A stretch of DNA of 64,000 nt from Atrichornis clamosus. Taxonomy: Eukaryota > Chordata > Aves > Passeriformes > Menuridae. Location: assembly GCA_013400975.1 (NCBI GenBank), contig WBMZ01012699.1, forward strand, positions 1 through 64,000, read 5' to 3'. Shown here in pieces: positions 1-13,493 of this stretch. Both the position numbers and the translations under genes were made by a program. The stretch's first letter is position 1, and every line of letters begins with the position of its first letter. Under the pieces are notes generated by a model. The model ran no database searches. It saw nothing but the letters and a program-made list of their open reading frames with translations, and had not been told where the DNA came from.

Positions 1-2707
1 CCACAACCCAGGATATAAATCAAGCCTTAAGTTCACAAAAAAAAGAATAAGAATAGAAGTATAAGTTAGAGCAATCAGGCAAATTCACTTCTGAAGTTTT
101 ACTATAAAAGTAACAATGGGATTCATCAGTACAACACCTGATCCAATCCACAAACAGCCTTGCAGCTTGTATCAGATTATGTTGGGTCAGAGTTACCTGT
201 CTTTAAAAATTCCTTTATCGCTGCAACTTAAAATAGGTTGAAAGTATCAATTATCTGGTCTGGCATGGAAAAGTTTCCTCCAGCCCCCAAAACCAGACAG
301 TCTTGCTTGAAAAACTGTACGTGTTGAGCTACTAAACAAAGGAATAATAAAATCTTTGTTTTCATTACATATTTCTTTTAACGCTTAGGACAGAGGAAAC
401 TAATATTATGAAAGTACTTGGCGTACACAGATTCCTATTTCTTGGGTCTAAATTGTAACTAAATCTAACTGGTCTAAATATTTAGCACAGATATTCCATT
501 AGTTTAAGAAAAGCGTAGTTATTGTACCTCTAGTAACCACATAAAAGCAGAAATTGCTTGAATCTTAATAAATATATAAAAGATTTTTAAAAATAAATAG
601 GAGAGTGTTTCCTAAGAATAAAAAACTAAAATGTACTGGTGAGGCCATGAATTTAATCTTTGATCAAGATTTGTAATTACATATTAGGTAAAAACCAAAC
701 CATCACAATTACATAGTAGCAGTTTGTACAAATGCCACTATTATCTATATTTATATCATCTACCTAAACCCAAATTTATAAGCCTTGTTTCGTTATTAAG
801 TCAGACTAAGAAAACTTTAATATCAGAAGTTCTAATCCAGTAGGATTGCCTTTTTCCTGAGCACAGCCCCACCACACACTTCTTGAACACTGTTCTGAAG
901 GGACACAAGGGATGAAATCCCAGCACATCACCAGCAAAATCAAGTGAATATTCAAAATATATAAAACAGTAAACATACTATATTCACATATGCCAGGGCA
1001 ATGAAAGGAAAGGTATCTGAAACAGATGTGATGCATAAATATCCAGGAAATCTGCTGTTACCCAGAACTTACCCAGAAATTGCCAGAAAACACACATCCT
1101 GCTAATTGCACATGAAAACTCAGAATATTTTGCCGAATCTGAATTTCCTGTTGACAGTCATACTGACAACAGGAAGAGCAACATATTTTTAAGACCTCCT
1201 AACTATTCTTCCTAGTAGGAGATAAAGAGTACTACAAGTTTTCACAGTATTTTACATGTGCTCTTCAGCTGTAGATATGGCAAGTATTTCATCCACATGT
1301 TGTACAAAGACAAAATCATAAGAGCTCTTCAGATTTGTTTAATATTTGTGCTAGCTAGTCAGTGAGCTATTTCAGCATACCTATCGACAGATGTGCTTTT
1401 CAAACAGGAGCAGTGCTATGGCAAACAATGATAGCAATTTTGCCATTCCTCTACAAAAGTTATTCTATATCCTGTGGCCAGTGAAATCCTAGCATAAGAT
1501 GGTATCTCCATCCTAAATCTCCATAACGGCTAGTTATAAAATAATACATTAAAAGGGAATTTTCTCCAATTTTTTCACTATTAAATTAGAAGAGAGGTAC
1601 AGAAACATAATCTTCCAGTGTAAATTATCTTAAGTATCCTGGACTTTAGTGCCAACTACCTATGACTTGTCCTGCTTAAGTTTCTTAGTTTTTTAACTTT
1701 TTTCCTTTTCTCCACAGATCTACGGTAACTATGCAATATGAAACGTCTTGAATTTGGTGTGGAAAAATGCCTACTGCCTTCATACTGAAAAATGTACCAC
1801 ATGTTCCTCCTCTGACGACCTTCCTTGCTTTTCAACACACAACAAATATTCTTGCATGGTGTCATGAGCTCTCTTAACAGCCATTAAGAAGTGAATTGCA
1901 AAAATCCCTTTACAAGTTAAAAAAAACCCAATAATGAACATCCACTGCTGAATATTTATTAAAGTATCCAAAGACAGAGGCAAATGAAAGACAGTTGTTT
2001 TCCTTCGCTTAAATTTATGAGTTCTAGCTTACTATTTGGTCATCCTACTTTACAGAGGGGTCTCATTGAGCCAGTTCTCCTTAGAGAAGGAAAAAACCTG
2101 CTGTTATGTATTCCAGGTGCTTCTTTAAAACTAAAAAAGGTTTTAACAACCCTGGAGCTTGAAAAGTTAACTGAGTGACAGGTTAAGTACCTGGCATACT
2201 GGCTACATAGCAGTGTTCCTGCGCAACTTTTTGAGGCTTAACAGCTGTGCTGGCTGACTGGCTGCTGGTAACTGATCTTGAAAGGGTGTAGTGCTCACCC
2301 TCCCACCTGTCAAACAACCCAGCAGGGCCACAGGTAAATAAACAAGCATGGGCTACTCTATGAAGGGATGTCTGATGATGCAAATAAATACAAATAGCTA
2401 ATACTTCAGAAAAAAGTATAATTGTAACGTTTCTTTCAGAGCAAGAAATATGTCCCTAAACACACTGACGTTTATTGCATTTTTTCATCTTGCCACAACC
2501 CAGTATTCACCTACATTCTTTCCACTTTCAGAATCACTGACCAAGACTTCACAGTTTTCCCATATCCACAATTAAAAATAATTGGGGTATTTGTAGCCAT
2601 TAATGTCTTCCACTTTTTCCAGAAGTTCTGTATGAGTACTGCTAGAAATTCAGAATGAAAAAAGACATAAATAGATATACAGATCCATATCTCTTTAGGG
2701 ATCAGCT
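1..2707. other. AT-rich noncoding spacer
   Basis: No gene, RNA gene or recognisable transposon is visible here. Open frames on both strands are at most 76 codons, overlap one another and show no protein family features. The only structured element I see is the palindrome at 1145-1175, listed separately. The stretch ends where CR1-like sequence begins near 2708. Confidence 0.6.
1145..1175. repeat. 31-bp near-perfect palindrome with ETS-like arms
   Basis: A 9-base arm (ttcctgttg) is followed by an A, then cagt, a 3-base loop cat, actg, an A and the matching arm caacaggaa. The whole block folds as a 9-bp stem, one A-A mismatch, a 4-bp stem and a triloop. Each outer arm contains an ACAGGAA core, which is the general form of an ETS-family binding site, so the element is also a head-to-head pair of ETS-like sites. 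The structure is directly visible; any function is inference. Confidence 0.7.
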
Positions 2708-3055
2708 TCGTGAAAGAAACTGAAGGGGAAATATTGTTGCTGGCTTCAGTTATCTATTGGTTATGAAGATGGAATCAGACTTTTTCTCAGAGGTACGCAG
2801 TGAAAGGAAAAGGGGCAGTGTGAAAAGTTGCAACAAAGAAAATACTGATCAGACATTATACAGAGAATGTCTAGTAGAAGAAAAACTGGAGCAAGTTGCC
2901 CCGAGAGGCGGTGAGAGTCTTGGAGAAATTCAAAGTCCAACAGGACGAGGCCCTGATAACATCACCTCAGTCGACCTTGGAGGTATGGGAGAGGTGGATG
3001 TGTGTGTGTTAGAGCAGATGACCTCCAGAGGCCCCTTTAAACATAAAATGAGAGT
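2708..3055 (+). mobile_element. CR1 LINE, 3' end, old copy
   Basis: This is the 3' terminal part of a Chicken Repeat 1 (CR1) non-LTR retrotransposon in sense orientation, truncated at its 5' side as most CR1 copies are. Recognisable landmarks, in order, are the stretch beginning gaaactgaaggggaaat, the block around agaggtacgcagtgaaagg, the word aaagttgcaacaa, the segment ctggagcaagttgcc (from the conserved W-N-R-L-P region of ORF2) and the 3' UTR motif agatgacctccagaggc near 3014-3030. The ATTCTATG-type terminal repeats have decayed (aaacataaaatgagagtg). A 102-codon open frame at 2757-3065 is the residue of the ORF2 C-terminus and not an independent gene. Many substitutions relative to the consensus suggest an old insertion. 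The 5' boundary is approximate. Confidence 0.82.
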
Positions 3056-3448
3056 GCAATGCTAATACTAAAACAAGAATTCTGTGTGCAGGTAAATCCA
3101 TGTGCAGACTCAGCATCCCTGTTTCCAGAATCTCTCTTAGCTTTCCAGCAGGTATCAGCAAATATGCGAACACCTTATCCTTCTGTAATGTCTCCTATGT
3201 TCAAATCTGCACAATTTCAGGATTAAAACCTGAAAATACACAAAAATTTTATTGTTCTATCCACACACATTGCAATGACACACAAAGAGAGAGAACTTGG
3301 TTTTTTTCAGTGTGAAATTAAGCTTCCCTTAAGGGAAGGAAGGACTTGTTTTAAAAACAAATTAGAAGATATCTATACTTTTGTTGTTGTCATGGTGAAA
3401 TCCTGACAAGTAGACTAGAGTCTGGTGTGTTCAAAGGATTCCTCTAAA

Positions 3449-3540
3449 GGTGGGATTTCTTTTAAATTTTGGAGGGTTTTTCAGTGGATTGGGAGGGTTC
3501 AGGGTTTTTTCATTTGGGTTTGTTGGCTTCGGGGGGTTGA
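3449..3540 (+). repeat. G/T-rich low-complexity block with clustered G runs
   Basis: The plus strand is dominated by G and T. G triplets or longer runs lie at 3491-3493, 3495-3497, 3502-3504, 3516-3518 and 3531-3536. Four successive runs could form a G-quadruplex, although one loop is 11 bases and therefore not ideal. Part of it (agggttcagggtt) resembles a degenerate telomere-like word, but it is not a telomere repeat array. Confidence 0.5.
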
Positions 3541-5125
3541 GCAACTTAAGCAATTTTGAAAACTATTGCTACCACATTCCCGGTCTGATACCAGTCTTAC
3601 TTCTTATATCACTTACAAAAGGATATTTTTATAAGAACAAACACTGAATCCAAATCTGTATGGAAACATCCCCCCTTACAGAATAAATTATGTAAGCATG
3701 GATATGGTAATTTTTCTCTCTTAAATCAAAAGATATCAATGAAACGGTTAGAGCTATCCCTTTGCAAGTTCCATTTATTAAAGTATTAAGGGCAATTACC
3801 AGAAAAAAAATTCATCTACCATCTCTTGCAAAATATTGCTTCATATTATCAAGTCACATATATACAGAAGTCACAAATAGCCATAAATAAGGGAAAGTTA
3901 TTTAGGAGTCTATTAAATTTGTACTTCTATTACTCCCCAAATTTCTGTGCACTCTGTACCAGCACCCCTCCCTTTCTATAAATGCTTGGTTAGCAGGCAC
4001 ACTTGCAATGGCTTCTCAGACCTTTGCAGTGTCATCATTACATCATTATTGTTCCTCTATCTTTTTGGTTCTGTTCACATAAGACAAGGACCATTAGCCA
4101 CAGAAAGAATTTATTTCAGCAGAAAGAGCAGCACATGAAATATCCCATCTCAAGGCAGCAGAGGGGCAGGCGGTTCCATTTCCTCACTCATCACCACAGT
4201 GGGATACAGAGCTTTTAAATTATCATTACTCATTTATTGATGAAACTCCAACCAATTTCAAAACAATTAAAGCCAACAAACAAAACTTAAAATATCTCTC
4301 TTAGGCTTTATCTATCTGTAACATGGTTTTGGTGGCCTTAATGAAAACTCTGGCAATACTTTAAAACGCAGCTTTTCAAAGAATGTGTCATTTAAGGCTG
4401 CAAAGACATATCCATTGTCATTTGTTATAAAAAAATTGATAATTACTTGGATAATTGTGCTGGAAATGAACATCAAAAATATAATACAGTAGCTGTGCAA
4501 ACACTTAATCCTTCTCATTTTATATAACGATACTACTGACTTTTAAATTAAATATATTTACATAAAACTGATAAAAGTCACAGAGTAGCTACAGCCTTTT
4601 ACACCATGCTCTTAATCACCTTCTGTCTTGACAAGGAATCATAAAACACAGGTCTTATGCTATTGGTTCCCAAACATATCCCTCCATATCTTTTCCCACA
4701 CAGATCACATTTTAATTTTAGGGATGATACCAAAGCTATCACCTGAAACAAAAAAATATTGATAAAACACAGTTGAAACACTACTGGGATGCCCAGGATT
4801 TCCTCAAACAAGAGTTGGGTTTTAAACCTCCAACACAGTCAGCAAATATTCCCTAAAGGAAGAAAGTTAAAAAAAATTCTTGGAAACTAAACCTGATTCT
4901 ACGTCATTCATTAACTGTGCTATAGCAGTTACATGCCCCCAAACCCTAACCACACTCTCTATGCAATTAGCACAGGTTTAGCTTAAAATAATGAGCCAAC
5001 TTAAACCTGAATGCTCTTCCAGGGAATCAATTAGACCTAAGCCATTGCTAAATATGACCCACTGTACACCACTGGCTTGAAAGGGGCTATTTTATGTGCC
5101 TGAGCTGCTGATTTCATGCTGACAC

Positions 5126-5150
5126 TTTGCCAAGCAACCAACTTGGCAAA
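5126..5150. repeat. Inverted repeat with NFI-like half sites
   Basis: Perfect 9-base arms tttgccaag and cttggcaaa flank a 7-base spacer. The arms contain TGCCAA and TTGGCA, the half-site words of nuclear factor I proteins. Here they point away from each other, unlike the canonical TTGGC-N5-GCCAA arrangement. The palindrome is certain; binding is speculative. Confidence 0.55.
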
Positions 5151-8100
5151 AATTGAAATGGTCTTTAATCACAGTTTCAGTTAAATTACATTTTTTGTCA
5201 AAACACTCGCGCGACAAACAATAAACTGAGAGACACTAGCCTCACAAATTCAAGGTACAGCTACTCAGACAGATCCGTTGCCAAATAAACTCAGGTAAAT
5301 TTAAAAATATGGCCTCATAAAGAGCTTTTTCCTCGAGTGAAGGCATGCTGCCATATGCAGACATAAGACACAAAATGACATAGCTTTTCTGGCCTTTTCG
5401 TCCAACCATAAGTGTCAGAAATCAGAATTTAACAAAATGCATTCTCATAGCTAAGTTCCATAAATTTGTATTGTATACTAGAGAGCATTCAGTCAAAAAT
5501 TCCCAACTAACTCTCTTTGCTGTGAAGTCTTAATACACTATTAAAAAGCAGATCAGCAGGGATCAAAATAATGATAAAGAGCAGACACTTTGGGCCTGCA
5601 TCACTCAAGGATACCAGACAGCATTTGCTTCGTTGCACCAACAGCTTAGCAGAGATAACAGAACTGCCCAAGTACTGCAAGCTGCTTTGTGATTTCAGGT
5701 GTTGAGCACAATTCAATGTTTTATTAAATTTAACCTCAGTTTCTATCATATTAATGATATCAGTCAGAATGGATATGCTAAGCACTGGAAATGAAATATT
5801 TGCACTTCACTACTTCTCCAATGTTTAGAAACTTTGCAGGAAGTGTATACTTTTCAGTTAACTTTCACCTGTTAACCAGCAAATACGAGGGTTTGAAGTG
5901 TGATTACAACTTAGTTTCTCTGGCTAATACACACCTGATAAGAAAATATCTCATCAAAGAAATCCTATTTAAGAGGCACTGAACCACATCTTTGAGCAGC
6001 AACACAGAATATCCAGGTTTTTAAAAAAAAAAAACTCTTGCTGCTGGGCTCTTTGTCAACTGTCATTTCTCAGGCTACAGCTGCCAGATACCCTGAGATA
6101 CTCTGTACCTCAAATGCTTAAGACTCCATCGGCTAAAATTCCAAAAATAAATGATGTAGGGTAATGTTTTAGATTCTGGTAGCAGTAAAGGGGAAAAGGC
6201 ACTACTGCTGTGAAAACACATTTCAATAAGTTGCTTCATGTTGTTATTAGAGCTCTCTTAATAAACTGTCATCAGTAGAGATACAAAAACAGTAAGATAT
6301 TTGATTAAAATTTGTATTTCAGGTCATTAATTTTATTTGTTGTTATTGACTTTTATCTGCAACAACGACAGAGAAAATAGTCATTTATGTGATTTAGACA
6401 CCTAACCATCTCATTTTCACAGTATGTACTTCAAGAAAAGGCAAAAATTACACACAATACTGATAATTTATATATTCAGCAGAGCTGCTGCATGACATCT
6501 CAGTCTGTTGAGATATATCATACAATTACCACCACAGGCCACTTCAAAATTATCCTACTTTCTTTCATAATGCCATGTGAAGAGGCAGACCCACTGGCTT
6601 CTTAAGTCTTTGCATTTCCTCGCTCTAAAAATCTCTGCTGAGTCAAAATACCTGTCAGTCTGCAGATTACATTGTCACCTACTTTCCACACACTGATTCC
6701 ACCAGGTTAGATGGTTTTTTTCTGCCCTTTCTTCTGCAGGTGTTAAAATAAATCAATGAACACCAAAAAGTGACGTTAGAGAAACAGACCTGTTAATTAG
6801 ACTTGCAGTAGACTGCTGGGAAAACTCTTCACAAACATTTTGTCAAAACTTTGTTCCTCCTGACACACACAGCCACCTAGGCAATATCAGGACAACAACT
6901 TCAGTATGTGGCATCCACTCAGAAATTAAGGGACATCTTTCATTCTACCTGTTCAATCCATGTCCTCTCAGCACACCCAGAGTTGAAGCAAGACCCAAAC
7001 ATATAGTTTTTAAAGAGAAAATATAAGGTATTTCAGAAAAGGTAGCCTTATAAAAATAGCATAGCTAGAGATACTGATCTGTCTCAAGTAAACACTGGGA
7101 AGCTATGAAGCTTCATGAACAGATACAAATCAAGAGTTACCAGAAATATAAGGGGAACAAAGTAAATGGAAAAACCCAACTATTTGTTTTTAGCTTCCTT
7201 TCAACCTCTGTTGGTAAACAGGAAATGTAAATAGAAGGGTATTTTTATATTCATAGAAAGGGTATTTATGTATTTATTCTGAGTAAAGCTTGACAGCAAA
7301 AACCGTCTCGACAGATCATATTTTTGGGGGTACCTTCCATAGCAAGACATGTATGTTAACCCACCTCTGGATAATGATTTTGCTAGTAGGAGTTTTGAAA
7401 ATACTATTAAGCAGTATCAAACATGCCCAAATTGAAATAAATACCTGACAAACACAACAACATGGGCATGTTAAACAACCCCATGGTAAGTATTCAAAAC
7501 TTGGCTGATTTCTAATGTTTCTGTAGTGCACTCAGGACCTCAGCACTGCTTAAGAAGTATTAAAGAGCTGTCAGATTGCCAAAAAAATACCTTTTCAGGC
7601 AGCAGTTGTGCATGCTGTCAACAATGACTTGCACACAACACAGTAAACAAATGGCAGGCTTACTTTTTGGCTTTGTTATTTGCAGATTACTGCAGGGGAT
7701 GTGAAAAAGGGAACATATTCTTCTATAACAAGTGGAAAGACTAGCATGAGCATCTAAAAAAGAAGAGAAGAAAAAAAAGCAAAGGCAGGTAACACTCTTG
7801 CTGGTACTGCAAATTCACTGTGTTGCAAAACAGATTTTCAAAATCTGGTTTCTAAATTGCAGACAGAAATTAATTATTAGAAGTATTGTTACATGAGTTT
7901 CTAAGAGATCAGTATGTACAGTAAAATTTTCTATCAGCACACCTTGCAATCTGCCCTTAGGTATTATTAAATCAAATAAGTCATTTACAATTCAGGAGAT
8001 ATCTACAGCAATATAAGTCCAGGACAATACATTGTTATGCCAAAAATTCACTGATAGCTACAGGCACTTCCTCATTTGCTGTTTGCATGATTGGAATTCA

Positions 8101-10289
8101 CAAAATCTTAAAGACTTTTTACTAATGACCACAATCATTGATCTCCAGAAAATTATTATGGCATGTGTAAAATTGAGATTTGCAAGAACCCTCTTAAAAG
8201 AAAAAATATTTTAGTGATTATACTGCATATTTTTTTAAAAGAATAAAGAAAACAAAAGCACTGTTTAAATTTCAATAAAATAGATTGATCTAAGTATTCA
8301 TCATCCATATTCTGAACACCATGAAAGATGCTCCTGAAGATAAAAGAAAGTTCCATGAATGCATTTGCAGCCTGGCACTCATATTCATTTCAGCATATTG
8401 CACCATTAATTATTTCTACTAGGATCATTTGTCACTCATTTACGTTTCAAGCCTTCTGAAAGGGACAGACCTTTTCTCCTACATTTCTAAGCTATTGAAG
8501 GTATTAAAAAAAAAAAAAGCTGCTTTATTCGTTCAAGATCTTTTATACCTACACCACAAAGCAAGAAGATTGCGTCACTGAGTAAATCAGTAAATTTGTA
8601 TTCCAATATTTCCCAGTCTTGGCTGAAAGACTCTGTCTTCACTCAAGACATCATTAATTATTAACATCAATTTTTGAACTTAATCTTTCCAAAATGTCAT
8701 AAACCAAGAAAAAGCAGGTATCTTCAAGTAGCTGCACATAGGATCAGCTCACTCCTTGGCACAAAACACAGAAAGCATAAAGGCTTCCTGTGAGATATTT
8801 TGAGCCATTAATATGCTTATCCGAAGGTCTCCTCCAGCCACAAAAGTCTCCAGCCGCCACAATCAGAATCATGACCGGCTCCTGATTCCACTTGAAGTTT
8901 TCACAGGTGACCAGGTCTTTTCTGGAACCCAGGAGAGTGAGGGGTACACATTTCCCACATTAGCTCAGTGGCACACAGCACTGTACAGAGAAACACCAGA
9001 AAGCTGAAGTTCCACTAAGTTCAAACACCAACTTCTTAAGTGAGCTTTACCCAAGTTTATGTTAAATACAATATCAAAGACACTAAACTCTTTTCTTCAG
9101 CAAGCATTTTACACAACACCAATTTTGTTCTATTATGGGAGATATTATAGCCATCACCACTAAAATTTTCTTAGAGAAAGAAGAAGCGGGAGAAAAAAAG
9201 GATAAAATTGATCTGTGAAGCAACACTGAGTATTAGTCTTTTACTGAAATAACAATTAACACATATGATTTACTAATTGTAAGCCAGTTTTCTGTGGCAT
9301 TATAGTGACTGAGACTCAAAATTTAAAAAAAAAATACCATTTCTTCTTACTGAAGGAAGTCCTACATAAGTAAATACAAGCAGCTCTGGTTATTTTAAAA
9401 CACCACACTAAAAAAGCACAAACAGAAGAGTGTAACACTTTACAGGAATAAACTGCTTGCTTATAAGGAAAAGAAAATTACAACACTATGAGAATGTATC
9501 TGCTAGCAATACTCAGCTGGTCCATCTCAAATTCATTTTGGACACTTCAATATTGCCATAGAGTGGGACATCAAGTTTTTCATGACAATTCTTAACCAAG
9601 ATTGAAAATCACTAAATCTCTAAAGTAACAGTAAGAAGAGGACCTGGTGCAAATGTTTTTTGTACCATGGGCAGTTTCCCAACTCCACACCCAGAGGAAA
9701 TCCACCCTCACTTATCAGACAGTCTGGGGCTCTAGAAGTCCTGGAGCATTTTTCTCAGTGAAATCTACTAAAATTGTGCTCTGTGGCACAAAAGATCCTC
9801 TGCCTCTGCAAGAACAAATATACCACCTTCCTCCAGAGACAAAAGCAAAACCTCCAGGCGCAAAGGAGGGGAAAAAAGAAAATAAAAGAACCTTCCAAAT
9901 ATTTCCTAATTTGTGGGTGAAATAACCTTTTTGCTTGAAAGGAGGATGTAGCCTATTCCTTTCTTGCCAAATACAGTATACGAAAAAATGTCCTATGAAA
10001 GGCAGTTCCTTAGATTTTGAGAGAGGGTTTTGCTAATAAGCTAATGTTCAAAGAATGGGAAAAAAGGGTGGTTTTCTGATTAATTTTGAGAGACTGGACT
10101 GGATAATGACTCAAACAAATGACTCAAACTGTCCAGCTACCAGGTCCTCCAGGAGGACTTATAGAAAAGGACTCTAATTAAAGATTAGATATATAGCTTG
10201 AGATATCTACTTTGAAAAATACTATCCCCCTCAAGAGTGTGGTTTGGAAACCTGCTCAGAGAAATTTGCTTATATCTGCAACCTGTTTC

Positions 10290-10466
10290 TGGCAAGGATA
10301 ATGTTAATTTTTGCAGTAGTCAAGAGGGGGCATGGCTAGGACCCAGAGTTTATTCTATATCACCTCACATAATTTTCTGGAGTAGGGGGAGTGATTGAGT
10401 GACACATGGTTTGGGGGGTTTCAGTGGGAACACTAAATTGGGGAATACCATTCCTAGACCACAACA
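10290..10466 (+). mobile_element. Avian endogenous retrovirus LTR, 3' portion (solo, degraded)
   Basis: The segment has the layout of the 3' part of a bird LTR: an agagggggcatggctaggac block, then attctatatcacctcacat, a gggggagtgattgag block, the word actaaattggggaatacc and an end at gaccacaaca, with CA as the terminal dinucleotide. This resembles well-known avian LTRs that end in a gggagtgag block followed by accacgaca. No internal retroviral genes (gag, pol, env) are visible on either side, so it is a solo or truncated LTR. The 5' boundary is uncertain. A related copy lies at 62061-62137. Confidence 0.55.
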
Positions 10467-13410
10467 ATCCAATCTTAAAAACACACTTCTTTCTGTGGGG
10501 AAGAGGTCACTGAGAAAGATTGTTATTAATCATTCTCTCCCTAGAGACACTCCTAGCATCACTAATGCTATTCATTTGTTTACAAATTTCATACTCATTA
10601 TATAAATTCTTGATATTTATTCTTCAATATATACCTAGGAAAGAGATTACTGTGCTTGAAATAAGTGTCATTAGAGAAAACCTGCCAGATTTGGTATCCT
10701 CTTCTTTCCTGCTAAATCACAGTCACCTGCTTCAAGTTAGACAAGCATGATTTGGCATTGGACACTGTGCTTTAATAGAAAGATACAGGTAAGCAAAGCA
10801 ATAAAAGTCTTCCACATATCCCTTATTTAATATAGGCTGGTAAATAATGTGAAAAATCTAAAAGTAATCATATCCAGAAGGCGTTTACCTACCTAACTTC
10901 CAGTAAAATCAACAAGGTTTAGGTATAGATGTGATATTGAGAAGGAAAGTTTATTATTGTCCTCTTTATTCAAACTGGCTTTAAATCACTCATAAAAACA
11001 GGTCTTAGGTAAATAATAAGTCCTCACTTCTATATGTAGTGCAACATGAAAGATAAGTCAACCCTACCAAAGCATTTTAGGCATCTGATTCTTACTGAGT
11101 CAACGAGAGTTAGAAGCTTTTATGCTACAGTGCATGGGAACATAAGCCCATTTAAATACATGGTTTGTAGAACTCAATAAATAGAAATTTACCATATTAG
11201 AAGCTTAGACAGAGTTCATTAGAATGAGTTCTATCTGAGAGCCTTGATGCAACAGGAAATGCCTCAGCTTTTTTATGACATTGCAGACCTACTTTTGGGT
11301 GTTACAGAAAGATGAAAGCAAGACTGTGATGCATCTTATTAAATATCTTATACTGTGCATTTTGTCTGAAGCTTTTGCATCTCAAGAGAATATTGTATAG
11401 ATGGCCTAAATGTATAAAACAGACCTTTCAGACTAATATCCAAGAAAACTGTCTTAAAAGCTTAAAATTCACCTTCACCATTCAATAGAAGTTCAAAGTA
11501 CCAATATTATCCGCACTCTGAAAATTGTTTCAGTAATATTTAAGATTACTGAAAATAAGAATTTGAAAGGTATAAGAATTATGCAGCCTTGTGAAGAATA
11601 AATGAAGATGAAAATTTTTGCAACACAGGACAGTAATTTCATCAGAAAGACTCCAGTCTGAAATATCGAAATCACAGGAGATATCCTATTTTCATATTAC
11701 TTCATGACATCAGACCTAATCACTTCACTTGACTTGATAAATCTTATAGAATTACTGTCAAGCTATATTTGGCTGAGAGATCTGTTTATATGAATATGAT
11801 TCGTAGTATTGCTTCTAAGTAAAAAGATAAATCCATCTGCTCTCTTTCATCTCACCTTTTTATGAAAGCCTGCAAGATGAAGCCTTTAGTATAATTTTTT
11901 AAAAAATCTTTCCTTGGCTGTTCCATTTTCAAATATCAAATGAGGGTTTTTCAACACAGACTACTGAAGCTTCTCTCCACTGAGGTTATAAAACATCATT
12001 AATTCTTAGCTCTAAAACCTGCGTATCCAAGATGGTCACATGTTCAAATGCTCATCAGCCTTCTGCTTCAAACAAAGCGCAAAGAAATGTCATGAGCAGG
12101 TTTTACTGTAATGAGTTACTTTAACTTCTTTCCAAAGGCCCTAATGCTGAGAGCTGAAGGAGAGAGGCAGAAGATTTCACTTCCTAAGCCTTAATATTTG
12201 GAGTCTGTTTAATAAATGGGGGCCTGACTTCCTCTGTTGACATACTATGTAAATTCTAGACCAACAAAGTCTTCGAATGAAGGTTAAACACATTCTGTGA
12301 TAAGTGGTACCTGTGTAGTTGTCATGGAGCACAGGGCCACTTGTGGGAAAAAGAAACAGGATTCTAATAGGGTACCTGAAACCATCCTCACCTGCAGCAG
12401 GTCATGACTGCTTAAAAACCAGCCTCGAATTAAGGACCAAAATAAAACTAAACCAGAAATGTTCATCTGATTAGAGGACAAGATCTTTGCCAAGCACAGG
12501 AGCAGGCACACTGAAGCTGCTCAAAAGCAAACAGAGCAGTTACCCAGCAGTTACAAGAGACTTTAACATTTACAGAACACAAAACAACATCATTGCTCAT
12601 GCATGCTCCATCTTCCCATGTCAGTCATCAAATTCCAGCTGTGCACACAAAGCTAACCAGGAATTCCACCTTCACTGATCATGCAGAAGATCGCTGACAT
12701 AGCAACAGACTTTTTTTTTGTGAAATACGGTTTCACATCACAGGGTAAAATTTATAGTAACATCTGGCAAGAGGCTGCAGTTTATACTTTGCATTTTATT
12801 CAGAGAAGTACCCTTGAATGAACAGAGGTGGATGTGGCAGTTCCTTCACTGAACATCCTTAGTGTATTTCTTTTCCCGTTTATCCATCATAAAATATTTA
12901 GCAGGAGCACAGGGCCACCTGCCGAGAGGGAAACCAAACCAGTTCTCATGGATCTCCCTACTAGAAAATTTTAGCAGCAGCAATTTTTAAGCAAAAGATT
13001 AAAGCTACAGAGAAAATCTTTTATGATGACCCTAAAATCCTACAGAGACATCTTTTAGAAGGAATCGGGGGATTGTGCATTCACTGCTTCCTTTTGCCAG
13101 AGTTTTTACAGAGAAAAATTTATTTAAAAAAATAACAAATTCTATTTAATTCTTCAGGATGATAACACAGATTCAATTCCAAGCAAGTCTTACATAAAAC
13201 TGAGTATCGTACTTTGGGCAATATTGAACTACATTTGACCTGTAGCTTCTGCAAAGAATACGTTGACCAGTATGACAATAAAATCTATTAACAAAGAACC
13301 TATAGGTTCATGTGTCCAAAACATTTTCTTCTGTCTATTAGGAAAAATTTTTCACCGTCTGCATGGGTTGCTCAGGTGACAAAGAAACAAGGAAAAGCAC
13401 AAATATTACC

Positions 13411-13493
13411 AAAAAATTAAAAAAAAAAACAAACCAACCATACAAAAAAAAACAACCTGAGGAAAAAAGGAAAGAGAAAGAAACACACCTCAA
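13411..13493 (+). repeat. A-rich low-complexity tract
   Basis: The plus strand is mostly A with scattered C and G. It begins with a poly-A core, passes through aaaccaacca and ends in a polypurine run (ggaaaaaaggaaagagaaag). It could be the remnant of a retroposon tail, but I see no recognisable element body or target-site duplication beside it. Confidence 0.55.

Larger units (their letters stand above)
3056..10289. other. AT-rich noncoding spacer
   Basis: I find no gene in this stretch. Open frames reach 92 codons at most (5507-5785 minus and 9647-9925 plus) and look like chance frames. Notable local features are the G/T-rich block at 3449-3540 and the inverted repeat at 5126-5150. Homopolymer A runs occur around 6022-6034 and 8504-8518. 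Confidence 0.55.

Noticed and set aside
3495..3508. Interstitial telomere repeat
   Set aside because: Only an imperfect agggttcagggtt word is present, with no TTAGGG array.
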